This document shows, piece by piece, positions 24,157 to 37,020 of a DNA stretch of 64,000 nucleotides. The stretch's first letter is position 1. Every line of letters begins with the position of its first letter. Origin of the DNA: Fasciolopsis buskii. Lineage: Eukaryota; Platyhelminthes; Trematoda; Plagiorchiida; Fasciolidae. The notes beneath the pieces were generated by a model. It saw only the letters and a program-made list of their open reading frames with translations, searched no databases and was not told the DNA's origin. The stretch lies in NCBI GenBank assembly GCA_008360955.1, contig LUCM01007393.1, positions 37,918 through 101,917 on the forward strand, given 5' to 3'. A program made the translations under genes and the position numbers.

Positions 24157-24601
24157 CTATACATCAGAAATTGTCTGATTGCTAGAAGCTATTTTAAAGC
24201 TTGTGCCTTCCTCAAACAACCAAAAAGTGGTGATATTAGAAATCGAGAGTGCAATCGCACAACGGTTACCGGATTCGAATATGTTGGATTGGGAAACTTT
24301 TACAATCAGTCTGTTCTGCATTCCGGTTCCCTCTACAATCAAGTCTTTCTGCGAAGCATTCCAAGCCTAATGCCTTACTCAAGAAAAAAATATTTTCTTT
24401 TATCTCATTTGCTCTATCTTTCGAAATATTGTCTTCCGGCTTCATAGACCAACGAAATAATCTCAGGATATGTTGTGTAATCTGTTTATCTATATTCTGT
24501 ACCCAAACAAGTAAAAGGCTTGAAACCATTTGGCTGTATCCACCAAGGTTGTCAAACACTAAGTCCTTCAAACTGTCATTTTGTATCACACCAGCGAGGT
24601 T
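24157..24601 (-). CDS. Candidate two-exon coding region, unrecognised
   Basis: A good acceptor (TTTACTGTTGACAG) on the minus strand opens a frame from 24,601 that encodes a helical, hydrophobic-and-charged segment (DSLKDLVFDNLGGYSQMV, then LLLVWVQNIDKQ). A GTAAGG donor-like site follows at 24,378. A second open frame (24,157-24,342) with a beta-rich translation (IVKVSQSNIFESGNRC) follows. Joining them needs a very short intron of 34 bases ending at the second rather than the first available AG. The first AG would give a 30-base intron and keep the stop-bearing frame. Tiny introns are known in trematodes, so the model is possible, but the splice choice is an inference. No family recognised. 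Confidence 0.3.
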
Positions 24602-25172
24602 CTGTCAACAGTAAATAGATGAGAGTCTTGCTGAGCTTCAAGTTACCCACTTTGCTGAGCACAGCTTCGGGTTACACCACTCGTGCGTGCGTCGTATTCG
24701 GGAGGTGTTCCATTCGGGCGCAATCTATAAACTCATCGGAAATCCTTAGCGTGAAATGGCGTCTGTGACTAAATGAGAATTACACTCATTAAACAGCACC
24801 GATCGGCTCCTTGCCTCTGAAATCTTAGCTTGATCTCTCCCAGAAGTTTCTGGTTTCACACGACACCACCTAACTTTTAACTGCACCGCTTATCTATAGA
24901 GCTCATCATTATTTCTAGTCTCAACTTTCGACAATTACCCACTAACAGAAAACAAATACGACATAATTCATGATTAGGAAATCATTAACGTTAGACTCCA
25001 CTTGCTCCCGAATATCTCTCGTCATTATCATCGTTCAGCGTTAAACAGCATGGTCAGTCTTACTGACCGCTGCCTTTTCCCAAGAGTTACAGGTTTCTGC
25101 AAGAAGAGTGAATTTACAAGGAGAACAGAGAGTGGACATACACAGCCGGGAAAAATAAGATGCTGCTTTACA

Positions 25173-27380
25173 TCACACATCTTCATTCTGATTCGATAGA
25201 AAATAACAACACGATTCCCACTGTTCACGATTCACTAAAATATCCATCAGTATATCAAGCCAGTTGTTTGATAAGTCTTTCGGACCTCAACCGCGAAGAC
25301 CTGAAGCACCTATCTTACCGAATTCTACTGCGCATTTTCTCATTCCACGTTGCCACGTCATCTGCTGACCTCCAAATGGCTTTTTCCACTCCGTGGGAGG
25401 AACGCAAAACAGGACAGGATAACTTAGACGAGTGTTCGTCATACGCAACACGTGACCCAAACAGCGTAGTCTATTAAGCTTCATACACTAAGGCAAGGTG
25501 TTCAATGAACCAGCACCTAATATAAGATTGCTCACCTCTAAGTTACTCACCCGGCCAATCCATTCACTCCCGTCGATACTACGTAGACACTGATAATCGG
25601 AAACCTCCGAGCGACGAACATCAACCACACACGTACACCATGTTTCTCACCCATACAACAGAACAGAGCGCACGGCGACACAGTATGGTACACACGACCG
25701 TTCAACTTCAATGAAATATCAGGCCGACAGCACAAGAGTTTCAGTTCAGCGCAAGCCGCTGAAGCCTTGGATATACGCGTGTTTACCTCCACTGACGAGC
25801 AACACGCAGCTACCAAGTAATTGTGACGGTCCACAGTCGCCAGTTCCTCGCCATCCAGTATCAAGTTCGGCACTACTCTCTTCCAGTCCCCTAACACCAC
25901 TTTACACTTTCAAGGTACAATGGACATGCCAAACCAAGCTACAGACCTCGACAGTCTGTCTAGTGCACGTTTCGCATGGTCCGCGGAATCGAAGAGACTC
26001 GATGTTATATGCGTAATCTAGATCACAGTTTCTCACCATTTCCCAGTTCGACCCCCACATCCCGAAGACCTCCTAAAGCATGTTCCATCACCTCGTCCAT
26101 GACGAAGTTGAACAAGAATGGAGAGATGGGAAACCCCCGTCGAACACCGCTAGTCGTTTCGGATGGACTTGACAGTTCACCGTATAATCTTACGCGACCA
26201 CAGGTATGCAAGTACAATGCATGCAACAGGTTCACGAACTCCGCTGGCATGCTCTTCCGGTGGGGAGCATTGAATAGGGCTGTCCGATCCACTGAGTCGA
26301 ACGCGCGATTCAAGTCGATAAAGACTACGATCTTAGGGCGGCGGTGTGTATGGAGCGAAGAGTGAATATTTGGTAGATGCAACCTCGACCCGGACGAACT
26401 CCGGCCTGTTTTTAGCGTATTTTACTCTCGCGAACCGATGTCAAACGACGCAGCATCATTGAAGCTAAGACTGCAGGAATTATGAGAAGTAAGCCAGTGC
26501 CGCAATGATTGGTGCAGTCTCTTCGTGTGACTTCATTATACATATGCATAGTCGGTGATACTATCCATGATAACGTATTATACTCCTCGTTCGAAATATG
26601 GCGAATCAAGGCATTAGGTTTTCTTATCAGTGCTTTCCAGGATCGACGGTTTCCCCCTCTTTAACAGTCCAATATTCGACTCTGCTTCCGATTCCGTTGG
26701 GGGTGGGTTCGACAGACACCTCCCAAGGATTAGCAGCTACAGGCTTCGGCCTAAATACGTTAGCGTACAACCAGCTAAACTGATCCTTAAAGTGCTCAGC
26801 GGAACGATCCATCCTTTGTTGGTTTTCATTGGTGAGCCCTGCATTCCTATCGCACACAACGTCACTAAATAAAGTTCACCGCCTGCCGGTGTCACGTACA
26901 AACTTAAACAGTCTTTGATTGTTACTTAAAGCGGCCGCTACTTCTATGTTTTCAGTTATCTTAGCTCACCATTTTTCCCGTTCATTCTTAGAGCTTATCG
27001 TCGTTTGACGCTGCAGCTGTCGGTGCATTTTATTCACCTGCTTGCAGTTAGGCAGCTAGATGTTTAGCTCCACTAGGCCCAGAAACCCTTGTGAGATCCA
27101 GTGTCTTTGATGAACGCTAGGTCTGGGACCGACAACAGGAAGATCCTTTTGACAAATGAATCGCCTACTTGATTTCGTTTCAGCGCTCATCTACATTGCT
27201 GCTTCTCGAAATTCTTAGTTCTCCGTACAGTTTTGTTCATAGCTGTTGTATTGGCTTAAAACAACTGCCTTCCCTCGCTCCTGGGATACTTACTGTGCAT
27301 AAACAACCGTTTACCGGGATCAAGTCTAAAATAGACTCTTCACCTTGGTCGCGTAAGACTGTTTCTACGTTGCAGTGACT
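25173..27380 (-). pseudogene. RTE-type LINE retrotransposon, decayed reverse transcriptase and linker
   Basis: On the minus strand, successive fragments follow the order of flatworm RTE-like LINEs. They are a basic linker (LQRQTTISSKNEREKW near 27,000), then LFKFVRDTGRR, then AEHFKDQFSW (26,627-26,857). The palm follows at 26,023-26,382 with VVFIDLNRAFDSVDRTAL, GRVRLYGELSSP and GFPISPFLFNFVMDEVME. Next come the active-site region, a stretch with LILDGEELATVDRHNYL (25,547-25,900), then LRCLGHVLRM and PTEWKKPFGGQQMTWQRG (25,287-25,484), ending NREQWESCCYFLS before a stop at 25,173. The active site is destroyed: a two-base deletion precedes a box reading YAYN instead of YADD at 26,004-26,015. 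Many stops and frameshifts confirm a dead copy. The endonuclease could not be placed with confidence upstream of 27.4 kb. Confidence 0.85.
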
Positions 27381-30300
27381 CAGCTCAAACTGCCTCTTAG
27401 CTGAGTTTAAGACAAAATATCATGATGAGAATCAGTGAAGTGAATTATGCTACTACATTCAGGAAATCGTGCTTCACTGGCGCAGCAGGAATCACTTGCC
27501 ATTGGTATCCGAGTACTGCTAGGGGATCTGGAGCCAGGCAGAAAACCGTTAGGTGTCTCAGTTAATTCCTTTTGTTCTAACTTATGCCTGTCTGCAGAGC
27601 AGCGGACCGTATCTGAATGGAACTGCATACTCCTGGATCAATTATTCTTCCACTTAATTTTCCTGCCGCGTTGCCGTTTCAAATTAACTCCCAAACTGGA
27701 AAATTAAGATACTAACTCATCAGACATGTACTCGTCAACATTCCAGGTGTTATCGAAATTTTGCCTTGAGTTTAGCCAGGGTGTATGCTGCATATGGTTT
27801 TGGATGTGCGGTAAGGTATTTTCAGATGCCGCCGCCAATCAAAGGTGGAATTCTGGGCCTATGGATATTGTCCGTTGTCTAAAATCTGCCGAAGAACTAT
27901 TATGTGATCAATAAATTCCCCATTGGGTGGGAGGCCAGTTTGAGTCTCAAACGTACTCTAGTCGAGTAGACTGAACAATTGGCGGCAGTTGATTGTTTAG
28001 ACTGTCAAGGGCGGATCCACCACCTTTCCTGTAAATCGGTACAATGAATGATTGACATCACTCCATAGGATTTTGTCCCTTTTCTCACTTCGACTCCATG
28101 AGTTTTGCCAAGTCTGGTGTTAATAGTTAACTACGATTCTTAGAAAAAATATGGATACAGACAATGTTTTCCATCAGCCACGTTCCTTTCAGATCTTTCT
28201 GGCAAATTCATTTTCTCTAGATGGTTGATATCTACATAAATCATTTTACTTGAAAGTATTACTAGAGGCTCCATAATAGAATTGGGTCAAATAAGCTGCT
28301 TCTTACAATGCTTCGTTCAAAGGTTCCGAGGGATCTTTTACGAGTGAGTCAGCTGGAAGTCAGCTTCTTTGAGTATTCTAACTGCAACCGGTTTTGCGGA
28401 CCAATATTTCGCAAGGACTGCAGCTGTTACTTACTGTCGCAGATACTTCCGGTTAACTTGGTTTTTTATCCAAGGCTGTCCTTGTACATATTTTTAGAAC
28501 CGTGGACAGTCGACGTCACGAACATATGGACTACGATGTTGAATGAGGCATCCGAAACGAAGAACCAGAGAACGTCTAATCCAACTACTAACTGTGAGAC
28601 CCAGATGAAGTAAAGTCTTGATGGGTTTTTTCGGCTGCAATTGAATCTTCCTCGAGTTATTTCAAATTTTATGTTGGATTTCGGACATATGGTCATGTGG
28701 AGGACCATGTAGCAAGCTTTGCATGCAGCCCATTTTGGGGATTATTGCGCGGAATGTTTTGTGTAGGAGGGGTGAACTTTGTATCGGTGCGACTACACAA
28801 CCAGAGCAACGAAAAGCAAAAGTGTACTGCTTTGCGATCTTTAACTAATCCATACCCCAGGCCAACATGGGCAACGTAGTTAGTCTATGCTCACCACTGT
28901 TGCGATTAAAAAGGGTCCCAAGCAAGCCGATGTCACCTTTGATAAAAATTTGCTCCAGATAAAGCCTATGGGCGGAATAAAAATGCATGCATGTTGTCGG
29001 TTAGAACTATCGGTATAGTAAAAGTGCTTCTGATTTGTCTTTCTGTCTCCTCTAAATTGAAAGCACCAGGATCAACCATGATGTTGACTGGGTTCATAAT
29101 TTCCAGAAAAACGGGATAAGCACCAGTAACAGTACGCCCTATATTCAAGAGAGTTGCGTTCAGTTGAAGTATGCACAAGTGCCTCCAGTAAGCAGTGGCG
29201 CTCTAGCCTACTGTTGTTGACACGTAGAGGACCACCTTGAGAGAATGAACATAAACGGCTGTTGTCTGGGACTTAGTATCCTTTTGGGAATACAGATATC
29301 GTGCTTAAGTCAATCTGGATGTCAGCATGATGACGAGCACTGCAAATCAGATGGTCTGACGAGCACGACATGAAACGAGAAACTAAGGTGGTATCTAGGC
29401 TACCGACGATGATTAGAGCAGTTGGACCGGAGAGCAATCAGCCAGTGATAAATCAGTGGAAGCAGATGACGACCGGGTTGAGGACGGTGAAAATCGAAGT
29501 GACAAAAAGTCTCGATAGATCATTGGTTATAATGAGTCCAGGGACAGCCGGTTACACTCAGCCAACAATGTAGTAGAATACTCCGCTTGACGGAATTTAA
29601 GATACTTTTTTCAAAGAGACTTTTCTGAATTGTTAAATTATTTCTGCAGGTCAAGTGCAAAAATGAATATCTTGTGCGCATTTTTGAGTTGGCTGAAGTC
29701 ACTGAATTTTTCAATGATATCAGGTAACATAAGGGGGCCTGAAACTCACTGGAAGTTTCAGGATCAGTTGCCTTTTAGACTGCACCGTAGCTCCATCCGA
29801 TCACTTCAGTTTGCCTATAAATGTAACAGAAGCCCCACTGTTTGCCGCATCTGTTTTACAGTCAAAGTTACTTAGGTTCGTATTTCTCAGTTACTGTCTT
29901 ACCTTTTCGAAGCCAAATTTACGGCATAACCTTCACGGTTTTGAGCCTAAGTTGGGTTCCAAAAAATTTCTCAAACCCGTTGACTGGAGACAGTGAAGGA
30001 TAAAGCAACGAACCATGATCAATGACGATCATGTTGCCGCATTCCGTTAAACCTTTGGGAAGTTGGGTACTGGTAGAGTTACTTGATTTATTCCGTGTGT
30101 TGGTCACTAAGACAGTCTTTGCTTTTTCCATCCTTGTACGGTTACTCCCTGTTCACCTTGGATGTGCATTATTTCAAATGCAGCTCAGAGAGGAAGATAG
30201 CGATCAGTGAGAACCCTTCTGTTGGTTAGTACAGACCGATTATGGTGATGCTAACGATGATGTCTCGCTTACGTACCCTCTTTGTTCTCTGATATATCTT

Positions 30301-33069
30301 AGGGCCTATTCTACAAGCCCCATGCAATGAAAATCATTTGGGCAAAACCCGTCTAATTTTTTGATTTGTAACTCTGGTGTATTTCAAAGTGTAATTTTAT
30401 TGTCATTTCTTTCCTCTGCTTTTGTAAGTGATCGCTGGAGAAGTGAAACTGGTTCTGTGATAAATTAGAGGGACGAAGCATTCATATTCGGGTGAATCTC
30501 ACCTGATGCTGTTTAAAGCAGCTTAATGTTGATACGAGAACATAGCTTGAATAGAATGATCTTCTTAACCCCTTAACTGTTCTGAATTTTTCCAACCCAG
30601 AATAGAGTAAGTTAACTACTTCGGAGTCATCCCGACGTGCAACCTTTGTTGGTCCTTTCATTCCATCCACTTTGTTCAAACTACGAAGTTTTTTCTAAAA
30701 TCTAAAGTTATTTCTGCCTTTGGTTCTAAGTGCATCTTGCCAATCATACTGTATTTCACTCATTAATTAATAGGAAATGAAGTACTTCTATTTCGTGATG
30801 TTCTCACGATTTATTTTATTCACTTATCCCGTTTGATGGTCTTGTTAGTTATTCCGTATGAATGTAAATAAGTTGTCTCAAAATCTTCCAGGATCCCTGG
30901 CAGCTTTTGCATGGTAAGCCCTCCAAGTTCTACTTTAATCGCAATACTCGGTTCGTTTTCTTCAGTATATCCTTTAAAATACCACTGTAAAACTCTTTTG
31001 TGTCTTATCTCGAATAACGATCAACCAACATCGGATGATTATCGGAGATTGATTTGATTCAGCTTACGCTAATTTCTACAAATCGATTTTGATATTGGGG
31101 TATTCCTGTTTGACGATCTGATTTAGTTGCAGGAGTCAAAATTTGTGAATTTTTTTCGGACATAGGCCGATTAAGATGGAATTGTTGCGTTTCCATTTCC
31201 TTTAGACTTAGTCACACAAATTCGGTCATAATGATACTAATGGGATTAATTCAGACTGCGAATGTGTACGGAATTCAAAATGTCAACAGTCACGCCTACC
31301 TCAGCTGAGACAACAAGATGAGCTAAGGGGTACATAAATTGTCAATTGTTGTGTTCAATGTGACAATTCCTAAATTCCAAGGGCTTCTGTGGAGATATTC
31401 ATTGTGCGATCAAAAATTTGCCTCCGTGTGAAAATCCTGACATTTTGAAACCGAGCTAGGACGGAAAAACCAGCAACAACGGAAAAGCCATCAAACTCCA
31501 CCCTTTACCGACAAGGCTGATGCAAAATTTTAATAAATAATTCCGAAGCAGCATACAGCTTGTCGCATTCTACCTCATGTTTATTAACTCGACAGGGCGA
31601 AAGTTTTTGACTAAAACAGCAGAATTGCCAGATTTTCAGATGGAAACAATAATGATAGGTCGCCAAAAGTCAGGGATAGAAGACGAGATTAATGATGAGG
31701 CAATCCGAGAAGTGAATACATCCGTCAGGACCACATCACCATGCCTTTAAAGAACTAAGGACAGACTTTCAGGACCAGCCCTGTTGTAATTTTAAGGGTG
31801 CAGAGAAGGTCGAGCACCTCCTCCCTAGAAAAACGTATAATTGTCACATTACCATCCTGAAAAATATGGCTGGGGTATAAGTGGAAGCATGAATGAAATC
31901 ACGATTGTTGCTGTTGACATCGCAGAAAATTTCATGTTTCTTTTTCTTCCCACAGAGCAATCGAATACCTTGACATTGTAATCGATTTTTGTTGCCACTC
32001 AGGAGTTGGCTGACGAATGTAGTGTTGATGCTTTTGATTTCGGCTTTTAGCAAGGTGGCAGTGCACTGCACAACTGAATTATTACAGATATGTAAAAGTG
32101 CTTGTTGGGTTTTCTTAGAAATTTTAGTGTCTGGGAGATGGTGCAAGCATCTGAGACGAATAGTGTCTCTAAATGGCAGCATGCACCAGAAATGGCCTTG
32201 GCCGTCTCTATGGTGAGAACCAATTAGATTTTTAAACAGTAGTGATTCCGACCGATTTCAGCGACGAACAAAGACCAGAATGGAATCAAAAATCCCGCAA
32301 GAAAGCAATTAAATAACGATGACGCAGAATTGTACCTTAATCAATCAAAGGGTGGCATTTTGTCAAAGTTGAGCCATTCTTCTGCTTCTCTGATCAAAAG
32401 TGCAATCACTCAGGAAGGAAATTTCATGGAAGAATACAGCTGTGGCAAAATATTTATTTCAATTAATTTTGGTTGTCGGTTTGCTCCATAAACATGTCTC
32501 ATCAAAACTACTGCAAAGAAACGACGGTTTGTGTAAAAATAATTTTCCCAAAAACATTTGACCGCGTTGTAACCCAGGAATATTTTATATCCTTGTTCGT
32601 AGAACTATTTACAGACATCTTCCCTTGAGGCAATGTGCGTCAATCGAGCAGCATTCGACAAGATACATCCGTGTCTCATTAATCATCCTCATTAGAGACT
32701 ATCATTAAACCGGAATTCCAATTCACGTGTGTCCTTCTGATCGCCAATGAAGCGGTGTAATTCCAGAATGTTTCACTGCGGTCGGCTGTTACGTTATTAG
32801 CAGATAGACAACATATGAAAGAGTTCCGAAACTCAAATAACCCAGAGTTCTTTGCGCAGAATGAATAATACGGTTTCTGTGATTTTGAGACAGCAAGATG
32901 CAGTTGATGTAGAATATCACCCGAAGGAAAATCTGTCAATACCACGGCGAAGGCGTAGACTTTCGGCCAACATGTTTGTCAATGCGCGCACATAACTATT
33001 TTATGTACAGAAATACCTGATGTACACAACACGTTAGTATTTTGGACATATGCTTAGAATATCAGAATC
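27381..33069. other. Intergenic or intronic sequence
   Basis: The first part could hold the very decayed endonuclease of the RTE-type element, but I could not see its motifs. Further on, frames of 70-110 codons on both strands (for example minus strand 31,844-32,182 and 32,679-32,945) are unrecognised and lack clear splice sites. Confidence 0.4.
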
Positions 33070-34180
33070 CAAACTAAAGTGTTCTTTCACTTCTTCCGAT
33101 ATCCTGTGGACATTATGATTATTCAAGTATACTTTAGTCATACTCACTGTTCCGCCCAGTCGAAACGTTGCTCACCAGTGACCGCACTATTCTCCCTTTT
33201 CATTTGTTACTTTTCACAATCCCCACTAGGGAATTTTACCGATTATCTAGGCCACATGTGTATCATGATTATGCCCCTAAGTATGGTTCTCGAGACTGGA
33301 GAGAATAAACCAATCACTACTTCTATTTTTGTCACAAAGTTTACGCTGGCTGATTAGTGTTTGTATATTCTAACATTTTGTTTTCATTTGCAACATTTAC
33401 GTCCTCTTCGATTCTTGTCATCCTTACTTCCCGTCCGCCATTGCATCTTTTTCCCACATCCTCCAGAATCTTAGTTTATTCCACCTGTTTAGCACATACA
33501 CTATCCGTCCACACCATTTTCTCACAATTATTTGTTACCAGCACTTTTACTGTCTCTGCTCTTTGCTGAAACTCTCATCCCTAAACTTTTCGAACCACCC
33601 AAGCTATTTTTGGTGTCTTCTACCATATTTTAACTTTCGTTGCCAATAACGAACTTCCAAACCCTTTCGTTCTCCCGCAGCTTTAGATTCTGCCTTTATT
33701 TTACATCTCCTTGAGCCTGCCTTGTTAGTTCATTATCAACTCCCCGTTTTTTTTCAAAAGAAATTTTTTCAATTTTCCGTTTCCACTGCTATCGTGATCC
33801 CATTTTCCGTCTTGTGCTTCTGACAGAGTTCGGTCTAAGAAAACAAACTGCAGTTATTACTCTCCCACTTGATTATACTATCGATCATATTTCTAATGTT
33901 CCCAAGGTTTCGAGAATTTCGCATTTGATTCTCCACGAAGTGACGTCTCCGTGTTTTTTGTTTCTCCCTGTCTCTACAAGTACATATTGCACCTTGCTTC
34001 ACTAGTCCATTCAGTTTCTCTCTTCTGTTTCTTCGTGAAGTCCGTCTACATAAAAATTGGATCTTATTGTCACATTTGCTTCTGTATATTGCAGAAATGC
34101 ATATACAAGTTATCAGTTACCGCCTCTTCGGCTACCTATCTTCAGTTTCCAGCATTTGTGGTAGGAATGCCGAAATTCGA
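33070..34180 (+). other. Pyrimidine-rich plus-strand block
   Basis: For about 1.1 kb the plus strand is visibly enriched in T and C, giving hydrophobic translations rich in S, F, L and P in all three frames with scattered stops. The bias resembles that of the R1 repeat copies on their sense strand, but no sequence match to them was found. It may be the untranslated part of an old retroelement. Confidence 0.35.
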
Positions 34181-34825
34181 ATAATATTGTGATTTTGTGA
34201 ATAATCAACGAACCACCGTATTTCAATAATTAGTTGAACACGTGGTTGGGCGTATGAGGTTCAAGCACTTGTCAATCGGTTCATGAACAATTAACTTGGA
34301 GGAGATAAACGCGCCCAATCGCTTCCAGGCATTGCTTGTCATTCAAAGGTGAAATAAAAATAAGCGACTCAGTTCTTGTAAGAAAAATGTGCAAACAGTA
34401 CTTCCTCCAAGAATTTATGTTTTCTCTCTAGGTATACATACAACGCAGACAATGTCGACCAGGACTAAATCGGCACCATTCCTTCCACTATCTACAAAAT
34501 CGCGAGGTATTTTGGCCTAAAACAAGAACTAAGAAAAATCTTTTTGGCGTTCTTAAACCTGCCCATTTCAGCCCGTGAGGTAGACTGCAAGTATCACGCA
34601 ATAACATTTGGCTGTCATAACGACCTTGGAGATGCATTGTTTTGAATACACCAGTTCCCGGCCAAGTATGAAGCATTCGTAACTCACTCAAAACCTTGAA
34701 TTAAAATTTAATCCCAAGAACAAGGTGCTATTGGAAGGATCATACATCAGTTCAATTAACAAGACCAAATGATGTAAGGAGTGTATCGAAAAATCGATGC
34801 GCCATGTATTGGCTTTTAATTGTGA

Positions 34826-35013
34826 ATGATATAATGTTAATAACACAGCGCTGTTGGTAGATATAATGCGCCAACGGTTCGACTACCGTGGGTAGTATTT
34901 CTCAAGGCAAGTATTTTGATCGTAAAACTTGCCTTGGAAAAGACTACCCACGGTAGTCGAACCGTTGGAGCATTACATCTACCAACAACGCTGTGTTATT
35001 AACATTAAATCAT
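34826..35013. repeat. Foldback element: 87-bp inverted repeat with 14-bp loop
   Basis: The left arm (34,826-34,912) and right arm (34,927-35,013) are reverse complements of each other with about 7 mismatches in 87 positions and no gaps. The loop is 14 bases. The arms contain the palindromic core CCAACGGTTCGACTACCGTG (left) and its complement, and outer ends reading AATGTTAATAACACAGCG. There is no coding potential. The structure fits a foldback/MITE-type DNA element or a source of hairpin RNA. A solo arm of the same family is at 12,101-12,164, which shows that it is dispersed. It lies on the 3' side of the gypsy fragment but does not look like an LTR. Confidence 0.9.
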
Positions 35014-35606
35014 TCATTTCAATCATGATCAACACATCTGCCACACGTTAGACGGAAGTCCCAATTTTTACAGACCACCTTAGGTTTTTTGATGCAAACG
35101 ACGGATCTTCGGATTTTGTTTGTAGTTCTCTCTATCACCATACCTATCTAGCTGGAGGCCACTAGTTTGGTGAAATAAACGACGAATTTTGAACGGACTG
35201 ACCTGATTCTTTCAATTCTATTTGATCAAAATGACCATGATATACGGATAAATCAAAGTGCGGTACATTTGTTTACAAAGGTTTCCAAATATTATACCTG
35301 AGAATGAGAGCAAATCATGACCATGACAAAATTTCACTTCAGCAGACTGTAAAGACGACAGAATTGACCACAGAGGTCTAGTTTTAAATAATTCGGATAT
35401 CCGGTAGAATGACAAGAGTTGCGATAGTAAAGTAAAATTTTGTCAACACTTGTTGTGAGACACCAAGGGCACCCCTCAATTTTTTACAATTTTTTCGGTT
35501 TGCCTATTAGAACACCAGTGTCTGGCAGGAGTAAATAAATGTTTGTAACCAACACTCTTTAGTCATCTACATAACACTTATACAGCAATGTGAATTCCAA
35601 TGTCCG

Positions 35607-37020
35607 TCACAAGAATTGGAGGCACCCCTCCCCACTTGATGAATAACTTCTGCAATGCATAAAAGCCCTTATATTTGGCGATGTTGTGAAGATCATTTTT
35701 GGCCACAATGAATAGGACTCAGTGACCACCGAAGCATGGTATCCCCACCGGAATTGACCACGATAATTTGCATGTAGTTGCTGCCAAGATTCGTTAGACA
35801 CTGGCCACGGGTCTAATTTGAGGGTGTAGTATGGAAATTTTGCAGACAAGCCCTGCGGTCGTTTGCGATATATCTATATTTGGCCACCAACAAGTGACCC
35901 TGAGAAGTGATTTCATTTTCTCAACACACACATGAACAGAAAGTAAGTCATCTAGAACAACTTTGCGGCTGTTGGGCGATATCCAATGCCACCATTTAAG
36001 AGCAAAATAGTATTTGAAGTTAATGAAAGTTCATTCCCGGTCTTATGAAACTTGCTTCTGACATATGGGGTCCATACCCGATATAAAGCAGAAAGGACTC
36101 TGTGTTTAGGAATACCCCAGCTCCACTTTGATAAACACCACAACACACAGGTAACCGGCCTGCCATCCTGCTCTGTGGCTGCACCAACTCCAAAAGCCCT
36201 GCTTCGGTATTCAGAACAGAGTTGAAGGAGATAACGGGCAAAGAATACCACTAGGAGACAAAAAATGAACTGAGAGAAAGCACGTTTATGAGAAATTGAT
36301 TACGTAAAGGAGTGGTCAGAAACCAACTGAAACAAACATAATCTCGCAGAGAAAACTTCAGAATGGAACGAGGATAATAATAGAGAGCGCACTTCTGACA
36401 AGTTCCCGGGTGTTGGTTCATTCACCAAAGGAGACATCCGTTTAGGATCCCCTCTCAAGCAGTGGCCCTCAACCAAATAGACAAGACATTCAAAATTTGT
36501 GACAGGGAATGCGCATTTTTTTGAACTAGCAGAAACATTCTTGCCATAAACCTTCTGAAACAGCTTCAAAAGCGCCCACTATGCGTCGGTTTATCTGGAG
36601 CGTACACAATGACATCATCTTGGTATGCCATAGCTCCATCGACAGTTGCCGAAAAATAGCAGGCGATTTATTAGAGATAAAAAAATTTATACTGATAGAG
36701 CTCGTATGGTTTGTTGATTGTAGCTAATACCATCGATAATTCCTAGATAAGAATCGGAAGATATGCTCCTTTCAAGTAAACTTTTGGATAACTTTTGGAA
36801 CCAGTAAGTTTATTCAAAATGTTTTAGGGTTCAGCAATAGTAGAAATGCGCCGTTTCAGACAGCGACTGACGTTCCAATAATAATTACCACACATTCGAC
36901 CAGATTTTCCGCCGGGCTTTGGTACGTTTATAAATGGTGCAGTTCAGACTGAACACCACATGAGAATTCGTTTTTCAACCGAATACTTCAGTACCTTGAG
37001 GATCGGTTCACGAAGATCCT
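35607..37020 (-). pseudogene. Ty3/gypsy retrotransposon pol fragment (reverse transcriptase, RNase H, integrase)
   Basis: On the minus strand the order is reverse transcriptase, RNase H, integrase, as in Ty3/gypsy pol. The start shows FINVPKPGGKSGRMCGNY near 36,870-36,930, then IAEP...ILNKLTGSKSYPKVYL, the box AMAYQDDVIVYA at about 36,600-36,640, and KCAFPVTNFECLVYLVEGHC with GDPKRMSPLVNEPTPGNLSE (36,300-36,569). RNase H follows (FGVGAATEQDGRPVTCVL, 35,952-36,251). An integrase piece reads DPWPVSNESWQQLHANYRGQ and SYSLWPKMIF (35,607-35,849). The YQDD box is intact, but the first RT aspartate motif reads YLKGAYL and the first two integrase catalytic aspartates are changed (HANYRG, VVTESYS). 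Stops and frameshifts are present. No LTRs were seen. Confidence 0.85.
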
